Source: Williamsia herbipolensis (GTDB taxonomy: Bacteria; Actinomycetota; Actinomycetes; Mycobacteriales; Mycobacteriaceae). Taken from it: DNA of 64,000 nucleotides. A model generated the notes under the pieces. The model made no database searches. It had not been told where the DNA came from and saw nothing but the letters and a program-made list of their open reading frames with translations. The position numbers were made by a program, and so were the translations under genes. The stretch is from assembly GCF_000964005.1 (NCBI RefSeq), contig NZ_JXYP01000012.1, forward strand, positions 21,377-85,376, given 5' to 3'. Positions 7,631 to 17,050 of this stretch are shown here, in pieces; the first letter of the stretch is position 1, and every line of letters starts with the position of its first letter.

Positions 7631-8401
7631 GTGTTGGAACCGCAGGGCCCGTTGCCACCCGAGATCTACTGGCGTCGGCGCGCGCTCGCGGTCGGTGTGG
7701 TCGTCCTCGCGCTCATCGTCGTGATCGGTCTGATCATCTGGGCCTCCGGTGGTTCCGATGAGTCCCCCCGGAACACCAGCGCGAGTGTCTCGTCGAGTCC
7801 GTCGCTGACCTCGGTGCCCTCGAGCGCCGACGCCTCGGAGAGCATCGCCGGCGGGTCGGGCGGATCCGGCGGGTCCGGTTCGGGCGGCAGTGGTGTCCCC
7901 GGCCAGTCGCAGGCGTCGGGCTCGGTGGCCTCGGGTGTGGTGCCCGGCGCTTCGTCGTCCTCGTCGGCGGCACCGACGGCGGTGCCCGCGAGCGGCCTGT
8001 GTCCCGACCAGAACATCTCGGCGGTCCTCTACACCGACAAGCCGACCTACACCGTCGGCGACAAGCCGGTGTTCACGATCGTCATCACCAACGCCGGCCT
8101 CGCCGAGTGCACCCGCGACGTCGGCAAGGACATGCAGAACGTGACGGTCCGCAGTCTCGACGGCACCCGCTACATCTGGTCGGCGACCGACTGCTCACCG
8201 ATCAACACGATCAACAACCAGTTGCTCAAGCCGGCCCAGCAGTTCAAGGACACCATCGTGTGGTCGGGGACCACCAGCACGCCGGGGTGCAAGACCCCGC
8301 GTCGTGTGGCCGCGGCCGGTCCGTACCAGGCGGTCGGCTCGCTGGGGGAGAAGTTGAGCGCTCCCATCACGTTCAACTTCGCCGACCCGCCGCGCCAGTA
8401 G
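7631..8401 (+). CDS. Single-pass membrane protein, conserved in Mycobacteriales (Rv3587c-like)
   Basis: 256 residues. The N-terminus is 'LEPQGPLPPEIYWRRR', then one transmembrane helix 'ALAVGVVVLALIVVIGLIIWA'. A Ser/Gly-rich low-complexity linker (residues ~45-120) carries repeats of GGSGGSG. The extracytoplasmic domain has four Cys ('GLCPDQN', 'LAECTRD', 'TDCSPI', 'TPGCKTP') that could form disulphides. Function is unknown. The position between canB and disA matches what I recall of the mycobacterial order. Start is the GTG at 7631; a TTG one codon later is possible. Confidence 0.75.
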   Translation: MLEPQGPLPPEIYWRRRALAVGVVVLALIVVIGLIIWASGGSDESPRNTSASVSSSPSLTSVPSSADASESIAGGSGGSGGSGSGGSGVPGQSQASGSVASGVVPGASSSSSAAPTAVPASGLCPDQNISAVLYTDKPTYTVGDKPVFTIVITNAGLAECTRDVGKDMQNVTVRSLDGTRYIWSATDCSPINTINNQLLKPAQQFKDTIVWSGTTSTPGCKTPRRVAAAGPYQAVGSLGEKLSAPITFNFADPPRQ

Positions 8402-8409
8402 AGCCGGGG

Positions 8410-9492
8410 TCAGTCGAACCGCTCGATGGTCGTCTCGGCCAGGCGCGACAGTCCTTCTCGGATGTGGCGGGCCCAGATCTCGCCGATGCCGTCGATGGCC
8501 TGCAGATCCGACGCGCTCGTCGCGAGCAACGACTGCAACGTCCCGTAGCTGCGCACCAGACGGTCGAGGTGCGCGAACTGCAGCCCCGAGATACGGGCCA
8601 GCAGGCGGTAGCCGCGCGGACTCATCGTGGTGTCCTGCGCGTCGAGCGTGGTGGGGTACCCGAATGCCCCGGCGAGCAGCGTCGAGTCGAGCAGGTCGGT
8701 GTCGTTGAGGGCCTCGATCGCCTCGAGTGCCTGACGCACCTCCTCGATGGTCGCGGGCTCCGGGCTCGAGTAGTAGTCGCGCACCACGAGTTCGCGCATC
8801 GAGTCGTTGTCACCGACGAGTTCCTCGAGCTGCAACGACAACTGGCGTCCGTTCGCGCCGAGTTCGAGAACGTACTGTTCGATCTCCACCGACACCCGCC
8901 GCACCATCTCCATGCGCTGCACCGCGGTCATCGCCTCACGCAGCGACACGTAGTCCTCGATCTCGGCGCGTGACAGCGCGGCACTGACCTCGTCGAGTCG
9001 GGTCTTGTAGCGCTGCAACGTCGCCACCGCGAGGTTGGCACGCGACAGGATCGGATCGGACCCCTCCACCACGTGTCGGATGCCGTCGACGTACGCACTC
9101 ACGATCGACATCGACGCGCTCACCGAGATCACCGGGTGCCCGGTCTGGATCGCGGTGCGTTCGGCGGCTCGGTGCCGGGTGCCCGACTCCTCGGTCGGGA
9201 TCGACGGATCGGGCACCAATTGCACGTTGGCGCGCAGGATTCGGGTGCCGTCGGTCGAGAGGACCACCGCCCCATCCATTTTCGACAGCTCTCGCAGACG
9301 GGTGGGTGCGAACTCCACGTCGAGGTGGAAACCGCCGTCGCAGATGCGTTCGACGAGTTCGTCGTACCCCAGCACGATCAGCGCGCCGGTGCGTCCGCGC
9401 AGGATGCGTTCGAGCCCGTCGCGCAGACCGGTTCCGGGTGCCACCCGGCCGATCGTGGCGCGCAGGAGATCGCCGTGCGCCGTGTCCACCAT
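8410..9492 (-). CDS. disA: Diadenylate cyclase / DNA-scanning protein DisA
   Basis: The 360-residue protein is full length. The N-terminal DAC domain has the catalytic D73-G74-A75 and the R106-H107-R108 motif and makes cyclic di-AMP from two ATP. A helical linker (about 150-285) follows, then a helix-hairpin-helix DNA-binding end with '[19 protein letters not shown]'. It signals DNA integrity. The ATG at 9492 has an AAAGG ribosome site 9 bases upstream. A -10 TAATCT (9535-9530) overlaps the -10 of the divergent thioesterase gene. In mycobacteria radA and disA adjoin; here a thioesterase gene separates them. Confidence 0.95.
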   Translation of the reverse strand: MVDTAHGDLLRATIGRVAPGTGLRDGLERILRGRTGALIVLGYDELVERICDGGFHLDVEFAPTRLRELSKMDGAVVLSTDGTRILRANVQLVPDPSIPTEESGTRHRAAERTAIQTGHPVISVSASMSIVSAYVDGIRHVVEGSDPILSRANLAVATLQRYKTRLDEVSAALSRAEIEDYVSLREAMTAVQRMEMVRRVSVEIEQYVLELGANGRQLSLQLEELVGDNDSMRELVVRDYYSSPEPATIEEVRQALEAIEALNDTDLLDSTLLAGAFGYPTTLDAQDTTMSPRGYRLLARISGLQFAHLDRLVRSYGTLQSLLATSASDLQAIDGIGEIWARHIREGLSRLAETTIERFD

Positions 9493-9528
9493 CGCGACAG
9501 CCTTTCGTTACGGGTGTTTACCGTGCAC

Positions 9529-9535
9529 TAGATTA
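9529..9535. promoter_or_regulatory. Overlapping divergent -10 elements of disA and thioesterase gene
   Basis: TAGATT (9529-9534, plus) lies 8 bases before the GTG at 9543. TAATCT (9535-9530, minus) serves disA with a leader of roughly 30 bases. The hexamers share 5 base pairs. Confidence 0.5.
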
Positions 9536-9542
9536 ACTGCGG

Positions 9543-10073
9543 GTGAGAACAACCTTTGTCGTGCCCGACGATCTGGACGCCCCCCGCCGCGGCGACGACG
9601 TCGTCGCACCCGGCGACACGATCCCCCCGCACAACCCCATGTGTTACGGCTGCGGCCCGCGTTCGCCGCACGGTCTGCACCTGTCGATGATCGCGGGCGA
9701 GGGCGTCACCGCGACCGGTGAACTGCTGGTGGAGCCGCGATTCGAGGGTGGTCCCGGCGTGATCCACGGCGGCATCCTGGCCAGCGTCTTCGATGAGTCG
9801 ATGGGGCTGGGCCTCATGCTGATGGGTCTCACCGCGGTCACCGTGGTCCTCGACATCGACTACGCCCGCCCCGTTCCCATCGGCACCCGACTGCGTCTCG
9901 ACGCCCGCGTGCTCGGGACCCGACGCCGCCAGGTCTACGCCGAGGCGACGGCGACCGTCCTCGGTGCCGACGGCGCGGCCGGGGAACCCGTCGCCGGTGC
10001 CCACGGGTTGTTCGTGATCGTCGACCCGCACACCCATTTCGGTCCGACGCGAGATCTCGGTCAGAAGGAGTAG
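9543..10073 (+). CDS. Hotdog-fold thioesterase (PaaI/4HBT superfamily)
   Basis: The 176-residue protein shows '[17 protein letters not shown]', typical of PaaI-like hotdog proteins, then '[22 protein letters not shown]', whose HGG(I/L)xxxxxDE stretch is the catalytic/CoA-binding helix, and '[15 protein letters not shown]'. It likely hydrolyses an acyl-CoA of unknown identity. The start is the GTG at 9543, probably leaderless. It lies between radA and disA on the opposite strand, and its last 13 bases overlap the 3' end of radA. Confidence 0.85.
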   Translation: MRTTFVVPDDLDAPRRGDDVVAPGDTIPPHNPMCYGCGPRSPHGLHLSMIAGEGVTATGELLVEPRFEGGPGVIHGGILASVFDESMGLGLMLMGLTAVTVVLDIDYARPVPIGTRLRLDARVLGTRRRQVYAEATATVLGADGAAGEPVAGAHGLFVIVDPHTHFGPTRDLGQKE

Positions 10074-11437
10074 GTGTCCACGCTCGTCACGAGCGCCGCG
10101 CGCACCGCCTCGTGCAGGTCGGCGACCTCGGTGATCTTGATGCCCTTGGGCAGGTCGGGTGAGCCCGCCGGCACGATCGCGTGCCGGAACCCCAGCCGTT
10201 TGGCCTCGGCGACCCGGCGGCCGACGCCGGAGACGCGTCGGACCTCGCCGGCCAGGCCGACCTCGCCGATCGCGACCGTCGACCGGGGCAGGGCCTTCTT
10301 GCGGACGATGGACCCGACGGCGAGGGCGACCGCGAGATCGGCCGCGGGTTCGGTCAGCTTCATGCCGCCGACGGTCGCGACGTAGACCTCCACGTCGGAC
10401 ACCTTCACTGCGATCCGTCCCTCGAGGACGGCGAGGATCATCGCCACCCGCTGCGAGTCCAGGCCGCTCACGGCGCGCCGTGGTGAGCCGTTCTGCGTCG
10501 GCGCGACCAACGCCTGCACCTCGCCGACCATGGGCCGCTTGCCGTCCATCGCCACGGTGATGGCGGTGCCCGGCACGTCGGAGTCGCGGTGGTGCAGGAA
10601 CAGCCCGGACGGGTCGGGGACCTCGTGGATGCCGTCACCGCGCTGCTCGAAACAACCGACCTCATCGGACGCACCGAACCGGTTCTTGATGCCGCGGACC
10701 ATGCGCAGCGACGAGTGCTTGTCGCCCTCGAACGCGAGCACGACGTCGACGAGATGTTCCAGTGACCGCGGGCCGGCGACCGCGCCGTCCTTGGTCACGT
10801 GACCGACCAGCACGATCGCGATGCCGGTGTTCTTCGCGAGCGACGTGAGTGCCGTGGTGACCGAACGGATCTGTGTGACACCGCCGTTCACGCCGTCGGA
10901 CCCCGACGCGACCATCGTCTGCACCGAGTCGACGATCATGAGCGTCGGCGCGACCTGTTCGGCGTGGCCGAGCACGGTGTCGAGATCGGACTCGGCGGCG
11001 AGGAACACCTCGGGGTGCACGGCGCCGGTGCGTTCGGCGCGCAGACGCACCTGCGCCGCGGATTCCTCACCGGTCACGTAGAGCGACCGCTTGCCCTGTT
11101 CGGCCCAGCGCTTCACGGCCTCGAGCAGCAGCGTCGACTTCCCGACGCCGGGCTCGCCGGCGAGCAGGACCACCGACCCAGGTACGACACCCGCGCCGAG
11201 GACACGATCGAGTTCGCCGATGCCGGTGGGGAACGCCGCGGCCGCCGTCGGATCGATCTCGGTGATGCGGCGGGCCGGGGACGACGGTGCGACGGCGGTC
11301 GATCCACGGCTTGCGCTCGCGGCGGTGGCGACCTCGTCGATCGACCCCCATTCGCCGCACTCCGGGCACCGGCCGACCCACTTGGCCGATTGATGGCCAC
11401 ACGAGCGACAGCGATACGACGAGCGGGGTTTGGCCAC
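10061..11437 (-). CDS. radA: DNA repair ATPase RadA (Sms)
   Basis: 458 residues, full length. An N-terminal C4 zinc finger ('YRCRSCGH' and '[10 protein letters not shown]') is followed by the RecA-like ATPase with Walker A '[14 protein letters not shown]', Walker B '[10 protein letters not shown]', and the RadA-specific '[10 protein letters not shown]' motif. A Lon-protease-like C-terminal domain follows ('[12 protein letters not shown]', '[14 protein letters not shown]'). It drives branch migration in recombination. lpqE lies 56 bases upstream in the same direction. The convergent thioesterase gene overlaps its 3' end. Confidence 0.95.
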   Translation of the reverse strand: MAKPRSSYRCRSCGHQSAKWVGRCPECGEWGSIDEVATAASASRGSTAVAPSSPARRITEIDPTAAAAFPTGIGELDRVLGAGVVPGSVVLLAGEPGVGKSTLLLEAVKRWAEQGKRSLYVTGEESAAQVRLRAERTGAVHPEVFLAAESDLDTVLGHAEQVAPTLMIVDSVQTMVASGSDGVNGGVTQIRSVTTALTSLAKNTGIAIVLVGHVTKDGAVAGPRSLEHLVDVVLAFEGDKHSSLRMVRGIKNRFGASDEVGCFEQRGDGIHEVPDPSGLFLHHRDSDVPGTAITVAMDGKRPMVGEVQALVAPTQNGSPRRAVSGLDSQRVAMILAVLEGRIAVKVSDVEVYVATVGGMKLTEPAADLAVALAVGSIVRKKALPRSTVAIGEVGLAGEVRRVSGVGRRVAEAKRLGFRHAIVPAGSPDLPKGIKITEVADLHEAVRAALVTSVDTYSF

Positions 11438-11493
11438 TCGTGAACCCTAGATGCGGGCTGTGACAGGGGTGGGTGGGGCGAGTGCCGAGCCGA

Positions 11494-12174
11494 TCAGCCC
11501 TCGCCGCCCTCGGCGGGCTCGGGGTTGAGCAGCTGGTCGGCGCGACGCTGCAGTTCGGAGCCGGCGTCGATCGGGACGCGGACGGTGGTCTTGCCGGCCT
11601 TGGCGAACGTGAACTCCATCGGCACGGTGAGGCCGGGGGTGATCTGCTTGCCGTAACCGCTCACGGTGACGGTGATGCGGGTCTCGCTGGGGTCGGAGGC
11701 GTTGTTGTCCGGCGCCGACGGGCTGGTCGGCGAGGCCGACGTGACCGACGACTCGGCCGCGACGAGCAGCTGCGAGGGCTGACCCGCGCGCAGCGACTTC
11801 GTGGCCGGGATGTCGGTGGCGCCGGAGAACGAGACGCTCCCGCCGCCGGGCAGCGTGATCGACTCGAGCTTGTCGTCCTGGTACGGGCTGTTGTTCGAGA
11901 TGAGGAACGCGACCTCGAGCGGGCTGCCGTTGGCGAAGGCCTGCGTGCCCTGGCTCGGGAACACGATGTGGACGTCGCGCAGGGCGATGTCGCCGAGCGT
12001 CGCCGACGAGCCGTTGACCGCGGCCTGCTGGTTCGCGGTCTGCGCGATCTGACCGGCGCCGCAGGCCGAGACACCGAGCGCCAGTGCGCCGCCCAGCGCT
12101 GCGATCGCCACGGCGCGCGCCGCACGACGGCCGGGGGTGCGAGCGGGGACCTTCGCGGGAGTGAGCACAGACAC
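11494..12174 (-). CDS. lpqE: Lipoprotein LpqE
   Basis: 226 residues with a twin-Arg-flanked N-terminus, a hydrophobic core and the lipobox 'GVSACG' near residue 38. The body ('IALRDVHIVFPSQGTQAF', 'EVAFLISNNSPYQDDKLESI') looks like an immunoglobulin-like beta-sandwich; the tail is acidic. Its place between radA and carD is as I recall for Rv3584. Function is unknown. The start is a GTG at 12174 with an AGAGGA ribosome site. A perfect 7-3-7 palindrome (12224-12240) sits in the promoter region. Confidence 0.85.
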   Translation of the reverse strand: MSVLTPAKVPARTPGRRAARAVAIAALGGALALGVSACGAGQIAQTANQQAAVNGSSATLGDIALRDVHIVFPSQGTQAFANGSPLEVAFLISNNSPYQDDKLESITLPGGGSVSFSGATDIPATKSLRAGQPSQLLVAAESSVTSASPTSPSAPDNNASDPSETRITVTVSGYGKQITPGLTVPMEFTFAKAGKTTVRVPIDAGSELQRRADQLLNPEPAEGGEG

Positions 12175-12223
12175 CGGGTTTCCTCTTCTGCCTCGTCGAC
12201 CCTGACGGGTCGCGCCGATCTTG

Positions 12224-12240
12224 CACTACGGAGCGTAGTG
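12224..12240. promoter_or_regulatory. Palindrome in the lpqE promoter region
   Basis: CACTACG-GAG-CGTAGTG is a perfect 7-3-7 inverted repeat. It contains a candidate minus-strand -10 TACGCT for lpqE, so it could be an operator. I do not recognise the regulator. Confidence 0.45.
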
Positions 12241-12388
12241 GCCGTGACCGGTTCGAGCGCGTTCGGGTGGCGAATTGGCGTCGGCCCCCGCGGGTGTGCC
12301 GTGGACCGATCATCGACACTTCACGGGTGATCGCTGCTGGTAGGCCGCTGACCTGCACTGTTGTGTGATGTGCGAAACAGTCCCGTGT

Positions 12389-12394
12389 TAGACT
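12389..12394 (+). promoter_or_regulatory. -10 element of the carD operon
   Basis: TAGACT lies ~27 bases before the carD start. A purine-rich ribosome site (GAAAGGGG) follows, so this message has a leader. No clear -35 is seen. Confidence 0.45.
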
Positions 12395-12420
12395 GGGCAG
12401 ATCGAAAGGGGCTTGGAACA

Positions 12421-12909
12421 TTGAATTTCAAAGTCGGTGACACCGTTGTATACCCCCATCACGGTGCAGCGAAGGTCGAAGACATCGTCATCCGCACCAT
12501 CAAGGGAGAGCAGGTCGAGTACGTCGTCCTGAAGATCGCCGACGGTGACATGACCGTCCAGATCCCGTCCACCAAGCTCGAGTACGTCGGTGTCCGCGAC
12601 GTCGTCGGGTCGGAGGGTCTGCACAAGGTGTTCGACGTGTTGCGTGCCCCGCACACCGAGGAGCCCACGAACTGGGCGCGCCGGTTCAAGGCCAACCAGG
12701 AGAAGCTCATCTCCGGCGACATCATCAAGGTCTCGGAGATCGTGCGTGACCTGTGGCGTCGTGAGCAGGACCGCGGTCTGTCCGCGGGTGAGAAGCGCAT
12801 GCTGACCCGCGCCCGTCGTGTCCTCGTCGACGAGCTGTCGCTCGCACAGGGCACCGACGACGCCAAGGCCGCCATCATCCTCGACGAGGTTCTCGCAGCG
12901 GCCTCCTAG
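12421..12909 (+). CDS. carD: Transcription factor CarD
   Basis: 162 residues. The N-terminal RNA-polymerase-interacting domain ('[20 protein letters not shown]') is followed by a helical DNA-binding domain with '[20 protein letters not shown]', 'EVVRDLWRR' and a C-terminal '[10 protein letters not shown]' as in mycobacterial CarD. It binds RNAP beta and stabilises open complexes at housekeeping promoters, and is essential in mycobacteria. The start is taken as the TTG at 12421, because the conserved protein begins M-x-F-K-V-G-D; a GAAAGGGG site lies upstream. It heads the run carD-ispD-ispF-cysS-rlmB. Confidence 0.95.
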   Translation: MNFKVGDTVVYPHHGAAKVEDIVIRTIKGEQVEYVVLKIADGDMTVQIPSTKLEYVGVRDVVGSEGLHKVFDVLRAPHTEEPTNWARRFKANQEKLISGDIIKVSEIVRDLWRREQDRGLSAGEKRMLTRARRVLVDELSLAQGTDDAKAAIILDEVLAAAS

Positions 12910-12927
12910 GCCGCTCATCCCCCACCC

Positions 12928-13608
12928 GTGGCGACCGTCGCGCTGATCCCGGCTGCGGGGTCCGGTACCCGGTTGGGTGCGGGGATGCCCAAGGCGTTCG
13001 TCGACCTCGGCGGCCGCACCATCCTCGAGCGATCGGTCGACGGTGTGTTCGCCGCCGGTGTCGACGAGGTCGTGGTGGCCGTCCCGGCCGAACTGCTCGA
13101 CACCACCCGGTCGATGCTCCCGCGTGTCCACGTGGTGGTCGGCGGGTCGGTGCGCAGCGACTCCGTCCGCGCCTGTCTCGCCGAGGTCGGTCCGTCCGCG
13201 TCGGATGTCGTGCTGATCCACGACGCCGCCCGCGCACTCACCCCACCCGAGGTGTTCACCCGCGTGATCGACGCGGTGAGCCAGGGCTCCGACGTCGTGG
13301 TCCCCGCCGTCCCGGTCACCGACACCCTCAAGCGGGTCGTCACACAGCAGTCCGGGGCCGTCGAGACCGTCGTCGCCACCGTTGACCGCACACCCCTGCG
13401 CGCGGTGCAGACCCCGCAGGGCTTCCGTCCCGAGGCGCTGCGGCGCGCTCACGCCGCGGCCGGTGACGCCACCGACGACGCCGGCCTGGCCGAGGCCGCC
13501 GGCTACGCAGTCCATGTCGTGCCCGGCGACCTGATGGCCTTCAAGATCACCACCGCGTGGGATCTGCGGATCGCCCGCATGCTGCTCGAGTCGACAGGAG
13601 TCCGGTAG
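12928..13608 (+). CDS. ispD: 2-C-methyl-D-erythritol 4-phosphate cytidylyltransferase
   Basis: 226 residues. The nucleotidyltransferase signature 'ALIPAAGSGTRLGAGMPKAF' is at the N-terminus, then 'LIHDAARAL', 'VPVTDTLKR' and 'RTPLRAVQTPQGFRPEAL'. It makes CDP-methylerythritol in the MEP pathway to isoprenoids. The GTG at 12928 follows carD by 18 bases, and its stop directly abuts the ispF start, so the two are coupled. Confidence 0.94.
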   Translation: MATVALIPAAGSGTRLGAGMPKAFVDLGGRTILERSVDGVFAAGVDEVVVAVPAELLDTTRSMLPRVHVVVGGSVRSDSVRACLAEVGPSASDVVLIHDAARALTPPEVFTRVIDAVSQGSDVVVPAVPVTDTLKRVVTQQSGAVETVVATVDRTPLRAVQTPQGFRPEALRRAHAAAGDATDDAGLAEAAGYAVHVVPGDLMAFKITTAWDLRIARMLLESTGVR

Positions 13609-14076
13609 ATGCGCGTGGGGATCGGCACCGACGTCCACCCCGTCCAGCCGGGTAAACCCTGCTGGATGGTGGGCCTGCATTTCCCCGACGACGACGGGTG
13701 CGAGGGTCACTCCGACGGCGACGTCGGGGTCCATGCGCTTTGTGACGCGCTGCTCTCGGCGGCGGGTCTCGGCGACCTCGGTGCGGTCTTCGGCACCGGC
13801 CGTCCCGAGTGGGACGGTGTCGACGGCGCCACCATGCTCACCCACGTGCGCGGGCTCGTGTCCGACGCCGGTTTCGTCGTGGGCAACGCCGCGGTGCAGG
13901 TGATCGGCAACCGCCCGAAGATCGGTCCACGCCGCGAGGCCGCGCAGCGGTTGCTGTCGGATCTGGCCGGGGGACCGGTGTCGGTGTCGGCGACCACCAC
14001 CGACGGACTCGGCCTGACCGGGCGCGGCGAGGGTGTCGCCGCGGTCGCCACCGCACTGTTGCTCGTCGCCGACTGA
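13609..14076 (+). CDS. ispF: 2-C-methyl-D-erythritol 2,4-cyclodiphosphate synthase
   Basis: 155 residues, typical family length. The metal-site motif 'GIGTDVHPV' (Asp, His), '[18 protein letters not shown]' and '[17 protein letters not shown]' are present. It cyclises CDP-ME 2-phosphate to MEcPP in the MEP pathway and works as a trimer. The ATG follows the ispD stop with no gap. Confidence 0.95.
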   Translation: MRVGIGTDVHPVQPGKPCWMVGLHFPDDDGCEGHSDGDVGVHALCDALLSAAGLGDLGAVFGTGRPEWDGVDGATMLTHVRGLVSDAGFVVGNAAVQVIGNRPKIGPRREAAQRLLSDLAGGPVSVSATTTDGLGLTGRGEGVAAVATALLLVAD

Positions 14077-14091
14077 GTAGGATCGCACGTC

Positions 14092-15483
14092 GTGACCCTT
14101 CGCCTGTACGACACCGCCGCGCGTGACGTGCGTGAATTCGCACCGCTGCACGCCGGACAGGCATCGGTGTACCTCTGCGGCGCCACTGTCCAGGGCGTCC
14201 CGCACATCGGCCATGTCCGCAGCGGTATCGCGTTCGACATCCTCCGGCGCTGGCTGCTGCACTCCGGCCTCGACGTGCTGTTCGTCCGCAACGTCACCGA
14301 CATCGACGACAAGATCCTCACCAAGGCCGCCGACGCCGACCGTCCGTGGTGGGAGTGGGCGGCCACCCACGAGCGCGCGTTCTCCTCGGCGTACGACGCA
14401 TTGGGTGTGCTGCCGCCGTCGGCCGAACCGCGCGCGACCGGCTTCATCACGCAGATGGTGGAGTACATGGAGCGTCTCATCTCCCGCGGTCACGCCTACG
14501 CCTCCGACGGCGACGTCTACTTCGATGTGCGCAGCCTCCCCGAGTACGGCGCGCTGTCGGGTCACCGCCTCGATGACGTGCACCAGGGTGAGAGCGCAGG
14601 CACGGGCAAGCGCGACGACCGCGACTTCACGTTGTGGAAGGCCGCCAAGCCCGGCGAGCCGTCGTGGCCCACGCCGTGGGGACCGGGTCGACCCGGATGG
14701 CATCTCGAGTGCTCGGCGATGGCGACGTCGTTGCTCGGCGGCGAGTTCGACATCCACTGCGGCGGGATGGATCTGATCTTCCCGCACCACGAGAACGAGA
14801 TCGCCCAGAGTCACGGCGCCGGAGACGGATTCGCGCAGTACTGGCTGCACAACGGCTGGGTCACCATGGGTGGCGAGAAGATGAGCAAGTCACTGGGCAA
14901 CGTGGTCGCCATCCCGGCGATGCTGCAGCGGGTGCGTCCGGTGGAACTGCGGTACTACCTCGGCAGTGCGCACTACCGGTCGATGCTCGAGTACTCCGAG
15001 GGTGCGCTGAACGAGGCCGCGGCAGGCTATCGCCGCGTCGAATCCTTTGTGCAGCGCGTCGATTCGCGGTTCGGACCGGTCGTCGTCGGTGAGGTGGGCG
15101 CAGATTTCGCCGCGGCGCTCGACGATGACCTCGGGGTGCCCGCCGCGTTGGCCGTGGTCCACACCACCGTGCGTGCAGGCAACACCGCACTCGAGGCCGG
15201 TGACAGCGACACCGCACGCGCGGCCGCGTCGTCGGTACGCGCGATGATGGGTGTCCTCGGCGTCGATCCTCTCGACGAACGGTGGCACACCGCCGACGAC
15301 GACTCGCAGGCCATCTCGGCTCTCGACGTGCTGATCCGTGCCGAACTGGATCGCCGGGCGACGGCGCGCGCGAACAAGGACTACGCCACCGCGGACGCGG
15401 TGCGCGACCGACTGGCCCAGGCCGGTGTCGACGTGACCGACACCGCCGACGGCGCCCAGTGGAATCTGAAGGGGCGCAACTGA
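14092..15483 (+). CDS. cysS: Cysteinyl-tRNA synthetase
   Basis: 463 residues, class I synthetase. The zinc ligand and HIGH motif are in '[18 protein letters not shown]'; 'HLECSAMA' and '[18 protein letters not shown]' are the cysteine/zinc site; '[10 protein letters not shown]' is KMSKS. The C-terminal anticodon-binding part ends '[21 protein letters not shown]'. This is the tRNA synthetase and not the mycothiol ligase MshC, judging from length and place next to ispF and rlmB. Start is the GTG at 14092; its stop overlaps the rlmB ATG (TGATG). Confidence 0.94.
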   Translation: MTLRLYDTAARDVREFAPLHAGQASVYLCGATVQGVPHIGHVRSGIAFDILRRWLLHSGLDVLFVRNVTDIDDKILTKAADADRPWWEWAATHERAFSSAYDALGVLPPSAEPRATGFITQMVEYMERLISRGHAYASDGDVYFDVRSLPEYGALSGHRLDDVHQGESAGTGKRDDRDFTLWKAAKPGEPSWPTPWGPGRPGWHLECSAMATSLLGGEFDIHCGGMDLIFPHHENEIAQSHGAGDGFAQYWLHNGWVTMGGEKMSKSLGNVVAIPAMLQRVRPVELRYYLGSAHYRSMLEYSEGALNEAAAGYRRVESFVQRVDSRFGPVVVGEVGADFAAALDDDLGVPAALAVVHTTVRAGNTALEAGDSDTARAAASSVRAMMGVLGVDPLDERWHTADDDSQAISALDVLIRAELDRRATARANKDYATADAVRDRLAQAGVDVTDTADGAQWNLKGRN

Positions 15484-16454
15484 TGGCAGGCAACTCGAAA
15501 CGTAAGGGTGCGGTCCGCAAGGACGGCACGAAGAAGGGGCAGGTCGCCGGGTCCGGCGGCAACCGGCGTCGCGGGCTCGAGGGCCGTGGCGCGACGCCCA
15601 AGGCGGTGGACCGGCCGTACCACGCGGCGCACAAGCGGGCGAAGGCCGCGAGCGCGTCGGCGACGGGTGCCGGTCGTGGGCGGTCGACCGCGGCGAAGCG
15701 TCGTGACGAGGAGGGCCCCGAGTACGTGTTGGGCCGCAACCCCGTCGTCGAGTGTCTGCGCGCCGGGGTCCCCGCGACCGCGCTGTACGTGATGATCGGC
15801 GGGACGCCCGACGAGCGGGTGTCGGAGGCCGTGAAGATGGCCGGCGACAAGGGGATCGCGATTCTCGAGGCGCAGAAGTCCGAGCTCGACCGCATGAGCA
15901 CCAACGGGCTGCATCAGGGCATCGCCCTGCAGGTGCCGCCGTATCGCTACACCCATCCGTCCGATCTCATGCAGCTCGCCGTCGACAGCGGCACCCCGCC
16001 GCTGCTGGTGGCCCTGGACAACATCACCGATCCCCGCAACCTCGGTGCGGTGATCCGTTCGGTGGCCGCGTTCGGCGGGCACGGTGTCGTGATCCCGCAG
16101 CGCCGCAGTGCGAGCGTGACCGCGGTCGCGTGGCGGACCAGTGCCGGTGCGGCGGCGCGTCTGCCGGTCGCGCAGGCCGCCAATCTCACTCGTACGCTGA
16201 AGGACTGGGCCGCCGACGGCGCGCAACTCGTCGGCCTCGACGCCGACGGCGACACCGAACTCGACTCCTACGACGGCACCGGTCCCACGGTGATCGTGGT
16301 CGGCTCGGAGGGCAAGGGTCTCTCGCGACTCGTCCGCGAGTCCTGTGACTCGATCCTGTCCATCCCCATGGCCGGCCCGGTCGAGAGCCTCAACGCCTCG
16401 GTCGCCGCGGGTGTCGTGCTCGCCGACTTCGCCCGCCAGCGCCGAGCGGTCTAG
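15483..16454 (+). CDS. rlmB: 23S rRNA 2'-O-ribose methyltransferase, RlmB/TrmH (SpoU) family
   Basis: 323 residues. An ~80-residue Lys/Arg/Gly-rich, probably disordered N-terminus is followed by the substrate-binding domain ('[15 protein letters not shown]') and the SPOUT knot: '[31 protein letters not shown]', '[19 protein letters not shown]', '[14 protein letters not shown]'. These three motifs define SpoU/TrmH enzymes. It likely methylates 23S rRNA G2251. It closes the carD run and overlaps the convergent TetR gene by 4 bases. Confidence 0.88.
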   Translation: MAGNSKRKGAVRKDGTKKGQVAGSGGNRRRGLEGRGATPKAVDRPYHAAHKRAKAASASATGAGRGRSTAAKRRDEEGPEYVLGRNPVVECLRAGVPATALYVMIGGTPDERVSEAVKMAGDKGIAILEAQKSELDRMSTNGLHQGIALQVPPYRYTHPSDLMQLAVDSGTPPLLVALDNITDPRNLGAVIRSVAAFGGHGVVIPQRRSASVTAVAWRTSAGAAARLPVAQAANLTRTLKDWAADGAQLVGLDADGDTELDSYDGTGPTVIVVGSEGKGLSRLVRESCDSILSIPMAGPVESLNASVAAGVVLADFARQRRAV

Positions 16455-17026
16455 GGCACCGCAGGTAGCGACGCGCGAACCAGCGCGGTCGCGATACGGC
16501 GGCCGGTTCCTGCGGACCCCTTCGGCTCGCGCAAACGCATGGCGAGTTCGCCGCTGATCACGAGAAGTATCTCCTCGGTCAGTTCTGCCGATTCGGTGCA
16601 CCCGGCGTCGGTGATCAGCTGATGGAGCCGGGTGCGGAAGTGGTCGGTGTCGCGGCCGATCGCCTCGGCCAGTTCGTCGGGGGGCGAGGAGTATTCGGCG
16701 GCCGCGCCGAGGAAGGCGCACCAGCGCGCGCTGTCGGTTCGATCACGGAACGCCTCGAGCGCGTCGAAGACCGCGAGTACGCGCCCCTCAGCGTCGGGCG
16801 CCGCGTCGATTGCGCGTTCCCACTCGTCCCGCCACCGTGAGTGGCGCCGCTCCAAGGCCGCCGCGACGAGCGCTTCCTTGCTCCGGAAGCCGCGGTAGAG
16901 CGTTGCCGCCGAGACGCCGGCGCGGGCGAGCACGGCGTCGACGGGGGTCGATTCGATCCCGCGGGTGAACAGCAGGTCATCGACCGCGTCGAGCAGTTTC
17001 TGCTCGGAGCTCTTGCGCATGGGCAC
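16451..17026 (-). CDS. TetR-family repressor, divergent from MFS gene
   Basis: About 191 residues. The N-terminal HTH is '[48 protein letters not shown]', textbook TetR. The ligand-binding half includes '[25 protein letters not shown]', like TetR_C families with a Cys in the pocket. The start is the GTG at 17026, exactly 7 bases from a -10 TAGTCT; an ATG at 17020 with an AGAGG site 7 bases upstream is the alternative. It almost surely controls the divergent transporter, since both promoters lie in 24 bases and their -10 hexamers overlap. Confidence 0.85.
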   Translation of the reverse strand: MPMRKSSEQKLLDAVDDLLFTRGIESTPVDAVLARAGVSAATLYRGFRSKEALVAAALERRHSRWRDEWERAIDAAPDAEGRVLAVFDALEAFRDRTDSARWCAFLGAAAEYSSPPDELAEAIGRDTDHFRTRLHQLITDAGCTESAELTEEILLVISGELAMRLREPKGSAGTGRRIATALVRASLPAVP

Positions 17027-17033
17027 GCCTCTC

Positions 17034-17043
17034 AGACTAGGCT
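17034..17043. promoter_or_regulatory. Overlapping divergent leaderless promoters, tetR/MFS
   Basis: TAGGCT (17038-17043, plus) is 7 bases from the MFS ATG at 17051. TAGTCT (17039-17034, minus) is 7 bases from the tetR GTG at 17026. They share 2 base pairs. Confidence 0.55.
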
Positions 17044-17050
17044 CGCCGAT

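Noticed and set aside
12175..12420. Riboswitch or small gene in the 246-base lpqE-carD gap
   Set aside because: Apart from the palindrome at 12224-12240 and the carD -10, no conserved structure or coding potential was recognised.
12388..14850. 820-residue minus-strand open frame
   Set aside because: It is antisense to carD, ispD, ispF and cysS, has no family resemblance, and arises from high third-position GC.
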